From assembly GCF_000377665.1 (NCBI RefSeq), contig NZ_KB898649.1, positions 1 through 64,000 on the forward strand: a stretch of DNA of 64,000 nt, read 5' to 3'. Position numbers and translations under genes: made by a program. This DNA is from Vreelandella zhanjiangensis DSM 21076 (GTDB lineage Bacteria > Pseudomonadota > Gammaproteobacteria > Pseudomonadales > Halomonadaceae). The notes under the pieces were generated by a model. That model worked only from the letters and a program-made list of their open reading frames with translations, was not told where the DNA came from and made no database searches. Every line of letters starts with the position of its first letter. Positions within the stretch are counted from its first letter, which is position 1. Shown piece after piece: positions 54,541-63,222 of the stretch.

Positions 54541-54812
54541 TGATAAGTATGCAGGTGGATGGTGCAGTAAGCGCGAAAAATAACGTCGCTCATAGATAGA
54601 TCAGAGCGGCGGCGCGCTTTTCTAAGTGTATGGTTGAATATTTCTTCTGCCTTATAGCGACTCAACCCTAGCTCTTGGGCCGTATGGAAATATTCATCCA
54701 GCTCCGCACTCTCAACGCCATCACGCATTAGCGACGGTTTGTTTGATGACTTGAGGCCTGATTTTAAGCCACCCAAAGCAGAGGCCCAGCTGGGCATTAA
54801 ATTAAGGTACAT
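54537..54812 (-). CDS. Small hypothetical protein
   Basis: This 91-residue basic protein is one I do not recognise. It has an AGGATGAAGCT-ATG start with good spacing. The central region LDEYFHTAQELGLSRYKAEEIFNH looks helical, and RKARRRSDLS is basic. It converges with msrC, overlapping its stop by 4 bases. Likely real on ribosome-binding site and codon grounds, but no family is named. Confidence 0.5.
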   Translation of the reverse strand: MYLNLMPSWASALGGLKSGLKSSNKPSLMRDGVESAELDEYFHTAQELGLSRYKAEEIFNHTLRKARRRSDLSMSDVIFRAYCTIHLHTYH

Positions 54813-54965
54813 AGCTTCATCCTTGAATTATGTTCATAGGTAAAATAGTTCATCACAGCGCGAATTCCAGTACAACTTCGTACTAATTTCTATACGCGTA
54901 TTATACATTATACAGCATGACGTTATCGTGACAGGCGCCATCTCACGCACGTAACTACCCCTTGC

Positions 54966-55012
54966 CAGGCATCCTCATCACCAGACGCTAAGTCTGATGA
55001 TGAGGATGCCTG
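54966..55012. repeat. Long near-perfect hairpin upstream of the small hypothetical gene
   Basis: CAGGCATCCTCATCA (54966-54980) pairs perfectly with TGATGAGGATGCCTG (54998-55012); inside, CAGAC pairs with GTCTG around a 5-nt loop with one mismatch between. That is about 20 bp in 47 nt. It lies between the small gene and the tRNA terminator, with no T-run on either strand. The rest of 54813-55068 shows no gene. Confidence 0.7.
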
Positions 55013-55068
55013 AATCAAATTGCTGCGCGAAATAAACGGATACGGTATGAAAACAACGCTAAACGAAC

Positions 55069-55097
55069 AAAAACCCCGCGCTTAAAAAGCACGGGGC
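55069..55097 (-). terminator. Intrinsic terminator of the tRNA-Val operon
   Basis: On the minus strand CCCCGTGC and GCGCGGGG form an 8-bp stem (one wobble pair) with a 7-nt loop, followed by TTTTTG. It lies 9 nt after the second tRNA. Confidence 0.85.
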
Positions 55098-55105
55098 TAA
55101 CAATT

Positions 55106-55182
55106 TGGTAGGACCAGGCGGATTTGAACCGCCGACCTCCACGATGTCAACGTGGCGCTCTAACCAACTGAGCTATGGTCCT
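55106..55182 (-). tRNA. tRNA-Val (anticodon GAC)
   Basis: This 77-nt tRNA has an encoded CCA end. The acceptor stem AGGACCA pairs with TGGTCCT; the D arm has AGCTCAGTTGGTTAGAGC; the anticodon stem CCACG/CGTGG encloses the loop TTGACAT, so the anticodon is GAC, reading GUC; the T arm has GGTTCAAATCC. The discriminator base is A, as for valine. Confidence 0.96.
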
Positions 55183-55201
55183 GAAAAATGGGTTGCAAGA
55201 A

Positions 55202-55278
55202 TGGTAGGACCAGGCGGATTTGAACCGCCGACCTCCACGATGTCAACGTGGCGCTCTAACCAACTGAGCTATGGTCCT
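55202..55278 (-). tRNA. tRNA-Val (anticodon GAC), second identical copy
   Basis: This 77-nt copy is identical to the tRNA at 55106-55182, including CCA and the TTGACAT anticodon loop. It is the promoter-proximal copy, separated from the other by 19 nt. Confidence 0.96.
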
Positions 55279-55296
55279 GTCGTGCAACGGATGCGT

Positions 55297-55324
55297 ATTC
55301 TACTTATTTATCACGGTATTGCAA
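55297..55324 (-). promoter_or_regulatory. Promoter of the tRNA-Val operon
   Basis: On the minus strand TTGCAA (55324-55319) and TAGAAT (55302-55297) are separated by 16 bp, with a C/G-containing discriminator (ACGCATCC). It lies about 19 bp upstream of the first tRNA. Confidence 0.7.
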
Positions 55325-55458
55325 GAAACTTTTTTCTTATGCAATAACCAGATTTACGCTGTATATCTCGATAAAATCATGGCTTGATAGCGTGTTTAAT
55401 ATTTATAAACAACTAATAAAATTAATTTTAGTTACCTTACTCACTAGGAAGACCAAAT

Positions 55459-56532
55459 ATGCTTGCTCCACTGATTACGTGCCTTGCACTGTTGCCCTTA
55501 CTGGCGACAATGGTCGCACGCGTACCACTGCGCTGGTGGTGGATACGGTGTTTTGAATTTCCTCGCGTGCAAATAGCGCTCCTCTCACTCCTCTGCGGTC
55601 TAATGGCATTAGTGTTTTTAGAACCCAGCGATTGGCGCTCAGCCGCCTGGATTATCGTTCTTATTACGGTGGGCTTGCAGGGTCGCTATATTTTACCCTG
55701 GACACGCCTTTGGCGCGTTCAAGTTAAAACAGCTGCTAAAGAAACCTCCCGTACTCGCCACATTACGCTCTTAATTGCCAATGTCTTGACTCCCAACCGG
55801 CACGTTGAGGGGTTGATAGAAATGATTCAACAGCATCAGCCGGATATCATTTTAACCCTGGAATCAGATCAGTGGTGGCAGGATCAGCTAGATCCCAAAC
55901 TCGATGAAAAATGGCCCTATAGCGTTAAAGTACCGCTCGACAATCTCTATGGCATGCACCTTTATTCACGCCTCCCGCTGGAAAACACCTCGGTTAAATG
56001 GCTAATTCAGGAAGATATTCCTTCCATTCATACCATGGTAACGCTTGAAAATGGCGACTCTATTCGTCTGTATGGCGTTCACCCCCGCCCCCCTGCCCCG
56101 GCGGAAAGTGAAAAATCGTTATGGCGGGATGCCGAGCTCTTATGGGTGGGCCAAGAAGTCCACAAAAAACCTCAGCCTACGCTAGTGGCGGGTGATCTTA
56201 ACGATGTGGCTTGGTCAAGAACCACGCAGTTATTCTGCCGTATTAGCGGTATGCTCGACCCGCGGCGGGGCCGCGGTATGTTTAGTACCTTTCACGCCAA
56301 GAATCGACTGTTGCGCTGGCCGCTTGACCATATTTTCGTGACCAACCATTTCACGCTGGTAAACATGCAGCGGCTGGGAGCGTTTGGATCTGACCACTTC
56401 CCTATCCTGGCAACCTTTTGCTACCAGCCTTCGCGGCAGGCTGAGCAGGAGAAGCCTCAAGCAGACAACGAAGAGCGCAAAGAGGCCAGCGAAACCATAC
56501 AACAGGGTAAAACAGAAAAACAGAAAACCTGA
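55459..56532 (+). CDS. Membrane-anchored endonuclease/exonuclease/phosphatase (EEP) family protein
   Basis: This 357-residue protein has three N-terminal membrane segments (about 1-18, 35-55 and 60-80) and an EEP domain (about 100-325). Visible EEP motifs are IANVLTPN, DIILTLESD, YSRLPLE, GVHPRPP, VAGDLNDV and GSDHFPI. The tail is charged and Gln/Lys-rich. EEP enzymes cleave phosphodiesters in DNA, RNA or lipids; the substrate here is unknown. It is convergent with fumC. Confidence 0.85.
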   Translation: MLAPLITCLALLPLLATMVARVPLRWWWIRCFEFPRVQIALLSLLCGLMALVFLEPSDWRSAAWIIVLITVGLQGRYILPWTRLWRVQVKTAAKETSRTRHITLLIANVLTPNRHVEGLIEMIQQHQPDIILTLESDQWWQDQLDPKLDEKWPYSVKVPLDNLYGMHLYSRLPLENTSVKWLIQEDIPSIHTMVTLENGDSIRLYGVHPRPPAPAESEKSLWRDAELLWVGQEVHKKPQPTLVAGDLNDVAWSRTTQLFCRISGMLDPRRGRGMFSTFHAKNRLLRWPLDHIFVTNHFTLVNMQRLGAFGSDHFPILATFCYQPSRQAEQEKPQADNEERKEASETIQQGKTEKQKT

Positions 56533-56574
56533 GTCCCACTGGCGATCTAAAAGGGGTTACTTCTTCTCGATAAT

Positions 56575-57951
56575 CTATTCAGGAATACCACCCTGGGTCA
56601 GCACCGTTGGGTCTAACAATCTTTCCAACGTTTCCCGATCCAGGTCGGTTTGCTCTTCCGCCACATCAATAATCGGACGCCCTGCCTGGTAGGCTTTTTT
56701 AGCGATGGCGGCCGCCGCGTTATAGCCAATCACACTGTTGAGCGCCGTCACCAAAATAGGGTTACGCGCCAGAGGCCCCTGCAGGTTGTCCTCCCGCACC
56801 TTAAACGTTGCAATTGCCCGGTCCGCAAGCAGCCGTGAGGTATTGCTCATCAAGGTAATGGAGGTCAGCAGATTGGTCGCCACCAGCGGCAGCATGACAT
56901 TTAGCTGGAAGTTGCCGCTCTGGCCCGCCACTGTAATGGCCGTATCAAGGCCAATGACCTGAGCCGCCGCTTGGGCAGCCGATTCTGGGATCACAGGGTT
57001 GACCTTGCCCGGCATGATCGAGCTTCCCGGCTGCAGCGCTTCAAGCTCTATTTCACCCAAGCCTGCTAAAGGACCTGAATTCATCCAGCGCAGATCATTG
57101 GCAATTTTCATGATGACGCAGGCCAAGCCCTTTAATTGGCCGGAAAGCTCAACGGCCGCATCCTGGGAGGAGAGGCTGGCAAAAAAGCTATCGTTAGGGG
57201 CAAAGCTTAATCCGGTTTGCTCACTTAGCTCCTTGGCAATCTGATCGGCAAAGCCTTCCGGCGCATTAATACCGGTACCCACTGCCGTTCCGCCCTGCGC
57301 TAAACGACACAGACGACTCATCGCGCTATCAAAACGCTCAATGGCTTGGCCTAACTGGCTTGACCATGCCCCAAGCTCCTGGTCCATACGCAGCGGCATG
57401 GCATCCATCAAATGCGTACGCCCTGTTTTAACAACATGCTTAAGTTCGCTCGCGCGCTGATCAATACACGCTTTTAAATGCTCAAGCGCAGGCCGTAGCG
57501 ACTCATTCACGGCAACTGCCGCTGAAACATGAATAGCCGTCGGGATCACATCGTTGCTTGACTGCCCCATATTCACGTGATCATTAGGTGTTACTTCAAC
57601 ACCTTCACGGCTTGCCAGGGTAGCCAACACTTCATTGACGTTCATATTGGTCGATGTGCCTGACCCCGTTTGAAATACGTCAATCGGGAACTGATCGTCG
57701 TGTTCACCATTAATCACTGCCTGTGCAGCTTTTTGGATGGCGCTCGATCTAGCCTCATCTAACAAACCTAATTGCTGATTAGTGCGCGCGGCGGCTAGTT
57801 TAATGCGCGCCACAGCGTGTACAAAGGCCGCAGGCATAGGTGAGTGGGAAACGGGAAAGTTATTGATAGCCCGCTGTGTTTGGGCTCCATAAAGGGCATT
57901 AGCCGGTACTTCAAGCTCACCCATGCTGTCGCGTTCGGTACGAGTATCCAT
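56575..57951 (-). CDS. fumC: Class II fumarate hydratase
   Basis: This 458-residue iron-independent fumarase interconverts fumarate and malate. The class II signature GSSIMPGKVNP is near residue 315, with TGSGTSTNMNVNEV near 95 and NDVIPTAIHVS near 135. GRTHLMDAMPL contains the base histidine. It is typical of an oxidative-stress-tolerant TCA enzyme. It is divergent from the phasin gene. Confidence 0.95.
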   Translation of the reverse strand: MDTRTERDSMGELEVPANALYGAQTQRAINNFPVSHSPMPAAFVHAVARIKLAAARTNQQLGLLDEARSSAIQKAAQAVINGEHDDQFPIDVFQTGSGTSTNMNVNEVLATLASREGVEVTPNDHVNMGQSSNDVIPTAIHVSAAVAVNESLRPALEHLKACIDQRASELKHVVKTGRTHLMDAMPLRMDQELGAWSSQLGQAIERFDSAMSRLCRLAQGGTAVGTGINAPEGFADQIAKELSEQTGLSFAPNDSFFASLSSQDAAVELSGQLKGLACVIMKIANDLRWMNSGPLAGLGEIELEALQPGSSIMPGKVNPVIPESAAQAAAQVIGLDTAITVAGQSGNFQLNVMLPLVATNLLTSITLMSNTSRLLADRAIATFKVREDNLQGPLARNPILVTALNSVIGYNAAAAIAKKAYQAGRPIIDVAEEQTDLDRETLERLLDPTVLTQGGIPE

Positions 57952-58109
57952 TATTTATGCTCCTTTTTAAATAGTAATCAATCTTATTTACAGCTGATCA
58001 CGTCGGCAAGTCCTTTCGCAATATCTGCAGCTATTCAAGCTAGACGTTCTCAACGCCTGGGTAAACATTAACCGCTTTAGGCTAGAAAATAAGGCCTCAC
58101 GCCTTTATA

Positions 58110-58138
58110 TTGCACTGCACAAAAACGACTGCTATGCT
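58110..58138 (+). promoter_or_regulatory. Candidate phasin promoter
   Basis: TTGCAC (58110-58115) and TATGCT (58133-58138) are separated by 17 bp. The start site would be near 58145, about 114 nt before the phasin ATG. The rest of 57952-58258 contains a repeated AAGCTTAAT (near 58149 and 58171) and no gene. Confidence 0.5.
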
Positions 58139-58258
58139 GCAGCGCAAGAAAGCTTAATATTCATAGCCAAAGCTTAATGAAACAAATTGTCGCCTTTTAA
58201 TAGCGGCTGTTATTAAACGGGATGCTTAAACGCACTATCTCGATTCAGGAGTTCTATA

Positions 58259-58633
58259 ATGAATACGTTCAACACTAATGAAATGAACCAGCAGTTTGAT
58301 AATTTCTTTATGGCCCCTGCGCGTGCTTATGCCGCTCTGACTCTCGATTACGCAGAGAAGATGCTGAATGCTCAAGTCAACGCCAGCCAAGCCTATGCTG
58401 AAACCGGCATTGCGCAGCTGCGTCAGCTAGCCAACGTAAAAGATTCAGAAGGCCTACGTAGTTATATGGAAGGCCAGCAGCAGGTTGTAAAGCAGTTAGC
58501 AGAACAGGCTAAAGGCGACGCAGACAACGTTGTTGCGCTTCATCAGAACTATTTTCAAAAGAGTCAGAAGCTGGCCGAAGATAGTGTAAAACAGGCCCAG
58601 ACAGCGGCGAGCAAAATGCGCAAACCTGCCTAA
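58259..58633 (+). CDS. Phasin family protein
   Basis: This 124-residue alpha-helical phasin (PF09361-type) coats polyhydroxyalkanoate granules. Residues 5-110 are amphipathic helix with many Gln and Ala and no signal peptide; the C-terminus (QTAASKMRKPA) is basic. AGGAG precedes the ATG. No PHA synthase is in the window. Phasins fit the storage metabolism of Halomonas. Confidence 0.85.
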   Translation: MNTFNTNEMNQQFDNFFMAPARAYAALTLDYAEKMLNAQVNASQAYAETGIAQLRQLANVKDSEGLRSYMEGQQQVVKQLAEQAKGDADNVVALHQNYFQKSQKLAEDSVKQAQTAASKMRKPA

Positions 58634-58679
58634 GTTGTTACCTATTCAACTTAAGCTGTTATCTATTTAAATAGTGGCC

Positions 58680-58704
58680 TGCCCGCTGGATCAATAAGCG
58701 GGCA
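58680..58704. terminator. Convergent hairpin between the phasin gene and hda
   Basis: A perfect 8-bp stem TGCCCGCT / AGCGGGCA with a 9-nt loop between the convergent phasin gene and hda. No strong T-run on either side. Confidence 0.5.
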
Positions 58705-58708
58705 CGGC

Positions 58709-59413
58709 TCACCAGTTAAGCGCTGACTTAACGAATGGTATCGTAAGTTTTCGTTTTGCGGATAAAGACGCTTGATCAAGCGTTTCAATAGCTCGGCACA
58801 AATCACCTAGCTCACGCGGCCCACGATGCAAAATATAGCGCCCTACATCGTCCGGCAGCTGCATTCCCCTAACATTCGCCCGTAGCCTGAGTGCTGCCAG
58901 GCGCTCCTCATCGTTGAGCGGGTGAAGATGAAAAGTCACGCCCCACGTTAACCGTGAAGCTAAGTCAGGCAGTACAACATTCAGCTGGCGTGGCGGGGCA
59001 TTGGAAGCAATCACAAGCTGCTTGCCTGCATCGCGCAACCGATTAAAAGCATGAAATAGCGCTTCTTCCCAACGCTTTCGGCCGACGACATATTCCAGAT
59101 CATCAATCGCTACCAAATCCAGACGCTCAATATCTTCAAGCATCAGGGGTGGAAAATGCCCCAGGTCGGCTAACGGTAGATATAAGGCTCGCTTATCGGC
59201 ATCGGAGGCAGCATGACAGGCCGCCTGAAGAAGATGACTTCGCCCACTTCCCTGAGCCCCCCATAAATAGATAAAAGGCTCGGCATTGGGTTGAAATTGT
59301 TGAGTCAGATGCTCAACCAGCAGTGCATTCGCGCCTGAAGCGTAATAATTATTGAAGGTTGCGTCATCACGCAACCCTACTCCTAACGGCAGCTGTGCCG
59401 GCACTCGGCTCAT
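58709..59413 (-). CDS. hda: DnaA regulatory inactivator Hda
   Basis: This 234-residue AAA+ protein promotes hydrolysis of DnaA-bound ATP after replication starts. It begins with the beta-clamp-binding motif QLPLGV (residues 7-12). A modified P-loop (GAQGSGRS), LVAIDDLEYVVG and the arginine-finger region SRLTWG are visible. It overlaps the permease gene's end by 4 nt (ATGA), the usual perM-hda arrangement beside purM. Confidence 0.93.
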   Translation of the reverse strand: MSRVPAQLPLGVGLRDDATFNNYYASGANALLVEHLTQQFQPNAEPFIYLWGAQGSGRSHLLQAACHAASDADKRALYLPLADLGHFPPLMLEDIERLDLVAIDDLEYVVGRKRWEEALFHAFNRLRDAGKQLVIASNAPPRQLNVVLPDLASRLTWGVTFHLHPLNDEERLAALRLRANVRGMQLPDDVGRYILHRGPRELGDLCRAIETLDQASLSAKRKLTIPFVKSALNW

Positions 59414-60522
59414 GATGATTCCCTTTCGTCGTGACGATCCAGCCCATCATGGTGGTTTAAAGGCGTTAAGAAACGTTGTTCAGAATTATAAAGTGAGCTG
59501 TGCTTATAACGGTCGTTTAATTCGCGGAGAAGCACCATAAAAACGGCGGCAACAGGCAGTGCTAGCAGTACGCCGGTAAACCCAAACAGGTTTCCACCTG
59601 CTAGGACTGCAAAAATAACGGCAACTGGATGCAAGCCAATTTTATCCCCTAAAAGTTTGGGCTGTAGTATGACACTTTCTGCGGCTTGACCGATACTAAA
59701 TACCACGATGACACCGAGTACCGCCCACCACGTACCGAATTGAAATAACGCAACAATTAGAGCAACAGCGATACCTACGATAAAGCCCAAAAACGGTACA
59801 AAGCTAACCAGCCCGGCAACGAACCCAATCAGTAAGCCAAAGTTAAGCCCCATTAAGGTAAGCCCTGTGGCGTAAATAACGCCTAAACACAGCATGACCA
59901 ATAGCTGACCACGTAAAAAAGACGACAGCACCTCATCACAGCGGCGTGCTAAACGAAACGTGTCGCTCGCCCATTGCCGCGGCACCAAGCTTGCGATGTT
60001 GCTTAGCATGCGATTCCAGTCGAGAAGCAGATAGAAGGTAACGACCGGAATTAGTGCGATATAAGTAATCCAGGTCATAAATGCCATGCCGGAGCGACCA
60101 ATATGCCCTAAAGCCTGGGCTAGATAGCCACCCGCATCGCGCCAGTTTTCAACCAGCACTTCACGTACGTTGGTTAACTCACCACGTAAATCGTAGCCGG
60201 TCCATTCCTGAACCTGGGGCGCCAGCACGTTTTCAACCCAGCCAAAAATACCCGGTACTGCATCGCCCAACTGCTTAATCTGCTGGACGATAAGCGGTAT
60301 GAGAATTAATAAACTTGCTGTCAATACAATCAGCAGTATCAAGAAGACGAGGCAAACGGCCAGCGTGCGCTTCATGCCTAGCCGCTGGAAATAATTAGAC
60401 AGTGGATCAGCCAGATACGCCAATACCATGCTGGCAATAAAGGGCATTAAAACTGAATTCAGGACATACACCAGTCCAATAAACACGACCAGCAGCACTA
60501 CCCCTAACCATGAACTTCGCAT
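59410..60522 (-). CDS. AI-2E family (PerM) transporter
   Basis: This 370-residue permease has about eight membrane segments and the AI-2E family core (VLNSVLMPFIASMVLAYLAD, LLIGFVAGLVSFVPFLGF). E. coli relatives have been linked to quorum-signal or ion export, but the substrate is not established. It overlaps hda by 4 nt. The ATG follows GGAGAG. Confidence 0.9.
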   Translation of the reverse strand: MRSSWLGVVLLVVFIGLVYVLNSVLMPFIASMVLAYLADPLSNYFQRLGMKRTLAVCLVFLILLIVLTASLLILIPLIVQQIKQLGDAVPGIFGWVENVLAPQVQEWTGYDLRGELTNVREVLVENWRDAGGYLAQALGHIGRSGMAFMTWITYIALIPVVTFYLLLDWNRMLSNIASLVPRQWASDTFRLARRCDEVLSSFLRGQLLVMLCLGVIYATGLTLMGLNFGLLIGFVAGLVSFVPFLGFIVGIAVALIVALFQFGTWWAVLGVIVVFSIGQAAESVILQPKLLGDKIGLHPVAVIFAVLAGGNLFGFTGVLLALPVAAVFMVLLRELNDRYKHSSLYNSEQRFLTPLNHHDGLDRHDERESS

Positions 60523-60720
60523 TGTATGACTCTCCTTCCTGGATCCATCAAAAGCGCTTTATGCACTGAATAATAACAAAAGTTGTAGGAACGTAGGCGC
60601 AACATGTATACCGGCGATGCGGGCCACGCCGCTCGGTGTTACAATCCACGTCAGTTATTGCCCAGCACTGGCCATCTCGCCAGCACTACCCGTACTGCTA
60701 TAGGCTTCACAGGAACTGTC

Positions 60721-61788
60721 ATGACCGAGACTTCCACTTCTCCGGCTACTCCTTCGCTCAGCTATAAGGATGCAGGTGTCGATATTGATGCCGGAAATGC
60801 CCTAGTTGATCGCATCAAACACGTTGCCAAACGTACCACTCGCCCCGAAGTAATGGGCGGCTTGGGCGGTTTTGGCGCTTTATGCGAGCTACCCGCAGGC
60901 TACAAGCAGCCTGTTCTGGTATCTGGCACTGATGGAGTGGGCACCAAACTGCGCCTTGCGATGGACCTTGGCAAGCACGACACTATTGGCATCGATTTAG
61001 TGGCAATGTGCGTTAATGATTTGATTGTCGCAGGTGCCGAGCCGCTGCTGTTCCTCGACTACTATGCCACGGGTAAGCTGGATGTGGATATCGCCGCCGA
61101 CGTAGTGACCGGCATTGGCGCCGGTTGTGAGCTGGCTGGCTGCGCTTTGGTTGGTGGTGAAACAGCCGAAATGCCCGGCATGTACGAAGGTAGTGACTAT
61201 GACCTGGCCGGTTTTTGTGTCGGCGTTGTGGAAAAATCCGAAATTCTTGACGGTAGCAAAGTAAGCGAAGGTGATATCCTGCTGGGGCTTGCCTCTTCAG
61301 GCCCTCACTCTAACGGCTACTCGTTAATCCGCAAGATCCTGGAAGTCAGCAATGCCTCGCTTGAAACGCAGGTAGATAATACCCCGTTAGGCGATGCACT
61401 AATGGCGCCAACCCGCATTTATGTGAAGTCGCTGCTTTCCTTGATGCGGGATACTTCTATTCCTGTGCACGCGCTTTCCCACATTACCGGTGGCGGCCTG
61501 CTGGAAAACATCCCCCGCGTACTGCCTGAAGACCTCGCGGCACACGTTGATATTGCTACATGGCAGCGTCCTGCGGTATTTGACTGGCTGCAGGCTCAAG
61601 GCAATGTTAACGAAGTTGAAATGCACCGTGTACTTAACTGCGGCATCGGTATGGTTATCGTGGTGCCTGCCGCAGAGGCTGAGCAAGCCATGACCCACTT
61701 ACAAGCCCAGGGTGAAACGGTTTATCGCATCGGTCATATTATCAAGCGCCAGGATGAAGCCGTGGTGCTGGAGAACCTGCCCGTATGA
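60721..61788 (+). CDS. purM: Phosphoribosylformylglycinamidine cyclo-ligase
   Basis: This 355-residue enzyme makes AIR in purine synthesis. [40 protein letters not shown] and [14 protein letters not shown] are diagnostic, with [13 protein letters not shown] later. The ATG at 60721 follows AGGA; the reading back to 60604 is unsupported. It overlaps purN by 4 nt (ATGA). It is divergent from the AI-2E permease gene. Confidence 0.95.
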   Translation: MTETSTSPATPSLSYKDAGVDIDAGNALVDRIKHVAKRTTRPEVMGGLGGFGALCELPAGYKQPVLVSGTDGVGTKLRLAMDLGKHDTIGIDLVAMCVNDLIVAGAEPLLFLDYYATGKLDVDIAADVVTGIGAGCELAGCALVGGETAEMPGMYEGSDYDLAGFCVGVVEKSEILDGSKVSEGDILLGLASSGPHSNGYSLIRKILEVSNASLETQVDNTPLGDALMAPTRIYVKSLLSLMRDTSIPVHALSHITGGGLLENIPRVLPEDLAAHVDIATWQRPAVFDWLQAQGNVNEVEMHRVLNCGIGMVIVVPAAEAEQAMTHLQAQGETVYRIGHIIKRQDEAVVLENLPV

Positions 61789-62537
61789 GTGGTACCGATT
61801 ACCCCAGCGATACGATTACCGATATGGCGCCAGAGCCGACCGGCCCACGTCGGGTAGTCGTGCTTATTTCTGGCAGTGGCAGCAATCTTCAGGCGCTGAT
61901 CGATGCACAGTCTCATGACCGCTTAGGCGGTGAGATTGTGGCGGTGATCTCCAACGTGGCAGACGCTTACGGTTTGAAGCGCGCTCACGAGGCTGGCATC
62001 GAAGCAGTTGCCCTGCCCCATCGCGAATATGATACTCGCGAGGCTTACGATGGCGCGCTGATTAAAGTCATTGAGCGCCACGAGCCCGACTTGATCGTAC
62101 TGGCGGGCTTTATGCGTATTTTAACGCCGCGCTTTGTACAACGCTTTATGGGTCGGATGCTCAATATTCATCCTTCACTGCTGCCCGAGTACCAAGGCTT
62201 AAATACCCACGCAAGGGCGCTGGCCGATCAAGTAACCAGCCACGGCTGTAGCGTGCATTTTGTTACCGAAGAGCTGGATGGCGGCCCTGTGGTTCTTCAG
62301 GCGGAATTGGCTGTAAGCGCGGATGATAGCGAAGAGACACTGAAAGAGAAGGTCCACGCGCGCGAGCATCTGATTTATCCGATTGCGGTGCAGTGGTTTT
62401 TAGAAGGCCGACTTCAGTTCAGCGCCGAAGGCGCCAAAATGGACGGGCATTTGTTGCCTGCCCATGGCATGCGCCTCTCACATGCTGATGCAGCTGAAGA
62501 GTTGGATGAAGAACTGGACGAAGACGCCGAAGAGTAG
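61785..62537 (+). CDS. purN: Phosphoribosylglycinamide formyltransferase
   Basis: This 250-residue enzyme formylates GAR with 10-formyl-[62 protein letters not shown] and [16 protein letters not shown] are diagnostic. It is longer than the usual 212 residues because of an N-terminal extension (about 20 residues) and an acidic C-terminal tail ([13 protein letters not shown]), a halophile-like trait. It overlaps purM and is followed by a strong terminator. Confidence 0.94.
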   Translation: MSGTDYPSDTITDMAPEPTGPRRVVVLISGSGSNLQALIDAQSHDRLGGEIVAVISNVADAYGLKRAHEAGIEAVALPHREYDTREAYDGALIKVIERHEPDLIVLAGFMRILTPRFVQRFMGRMLNIHPSLLPEYQGLNTHARALADQVTSHGCSVHFVTEELDGGPVVLQAELAVSADDSEETLKEKVHAREHLIYPIAVQWFLEGRLQFSAEGAKMDGHLLPAHGMRLSHADAAEELDEELDEDAEE

Positions 62538-62584
62538 TCTATTGCTTGACCAATAAATGATCGCGGCAAACACGTGTAGTAAAC

Positions 62585-62620
62585 AACAAAGCCTTACGGT
62601 TTCCCGTAAGGCTTTGTTTT
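62585..62620. terminator. Bidirectional intrinsic terminator between purN and dcd
   Basis: A perfect 15-bp stem AACAAAGCCTTACGG / CCGTAAGGCTTTGTT with a 4-nt loop. TTTT follows on the plus strand, and a T-rich GTTGTTTA on the minus strand, between convergent purN and dcd. Confidence 0.9.
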
Positions 62621-62644
62621 GGGCTACTTAATAACGCTCACTTA

Positions 62645-63211
62645 TTAAGTGCGCGGCAAGGTTACCCCACGCTGCCCCATATATTTCCCCCCGCGGTCTT
62701 TATACGAGGTTTCACAGACTTCATCAGACTCTAAAAACAGCATTTGCGCCACACCTTCGTGAGCATAAATCTTGGCAGGCAAGTTTGTGGTGTTAGAGAA
62801 TTCAAGCGTGACATGCCCTTCCCACTCAGGCTCAAGCGGCGTGACGTTCACAATGATGCCACAGCGCGCGTAGGTTGATTTGCCCAGGCAGATAGTCAGC
62901 ACGCTACGCGGAATGCGGAAGTACTCAACGGTTCTTGCCAAAGCAAATGAGTTGGGCGGAATGATGCAGACATCGCCTTTAATATCTACAAAGCTTTTCT
63001 CGTCGAACGCCTTGGGATCAACGATAGCCGAGTGAATATTAGTAAACACTTTAAACTCATCGGCACAGCGCACATCATAACCGTAGCTTGAAGTACCGTA
63101 AGAGATCACTCGCTGATCATTCACATAGCGAACCTGCTCGGCTTCAAACGGCTCGATCATGGCGTCGCTTTGCGCCATGCGACGAATCCACTTATCTGAT
63201 TTGATACTCAT
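62645..63211 (-). CDS. dcd: dCTP deaminase
   Basis: This 188-residue trimeric enzyme deaminates dCTP to d[37 protein letters not shown] and [15 protein letters not shown] are diagnostic. It is 11 nt downstream of the mrp gene, a common pairing in gammaproteobacteria. It shares the convergent terminator with purN. Confidence 0.95.
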   Translation of the reverse strand: MSIKSDKWIRRMAQSDAMIEPFEAEQVRYVNDQRVISYGTSSYGYDVRCADEFKVFTNIHSAIVDPKAFDEKSFVDIKGDVCIIPPNSFALARTVEYFRIPRSVLTICLGKSTYARCGIIVNVTPLEPEWEGHVTLEFSNTTNLPAKIYAHEGVAQMLFLESDEVCETSYKDRGGKYMGQRGVTLPRT

Positions 63212-63222
63212 GTATTACTTCA

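Noticed and set aside
55105..55347. 80-codon frame with an internal 27-residue repeat
   Set aside because: The repeat is simply the antisense of two identical tRNA-Val genes.
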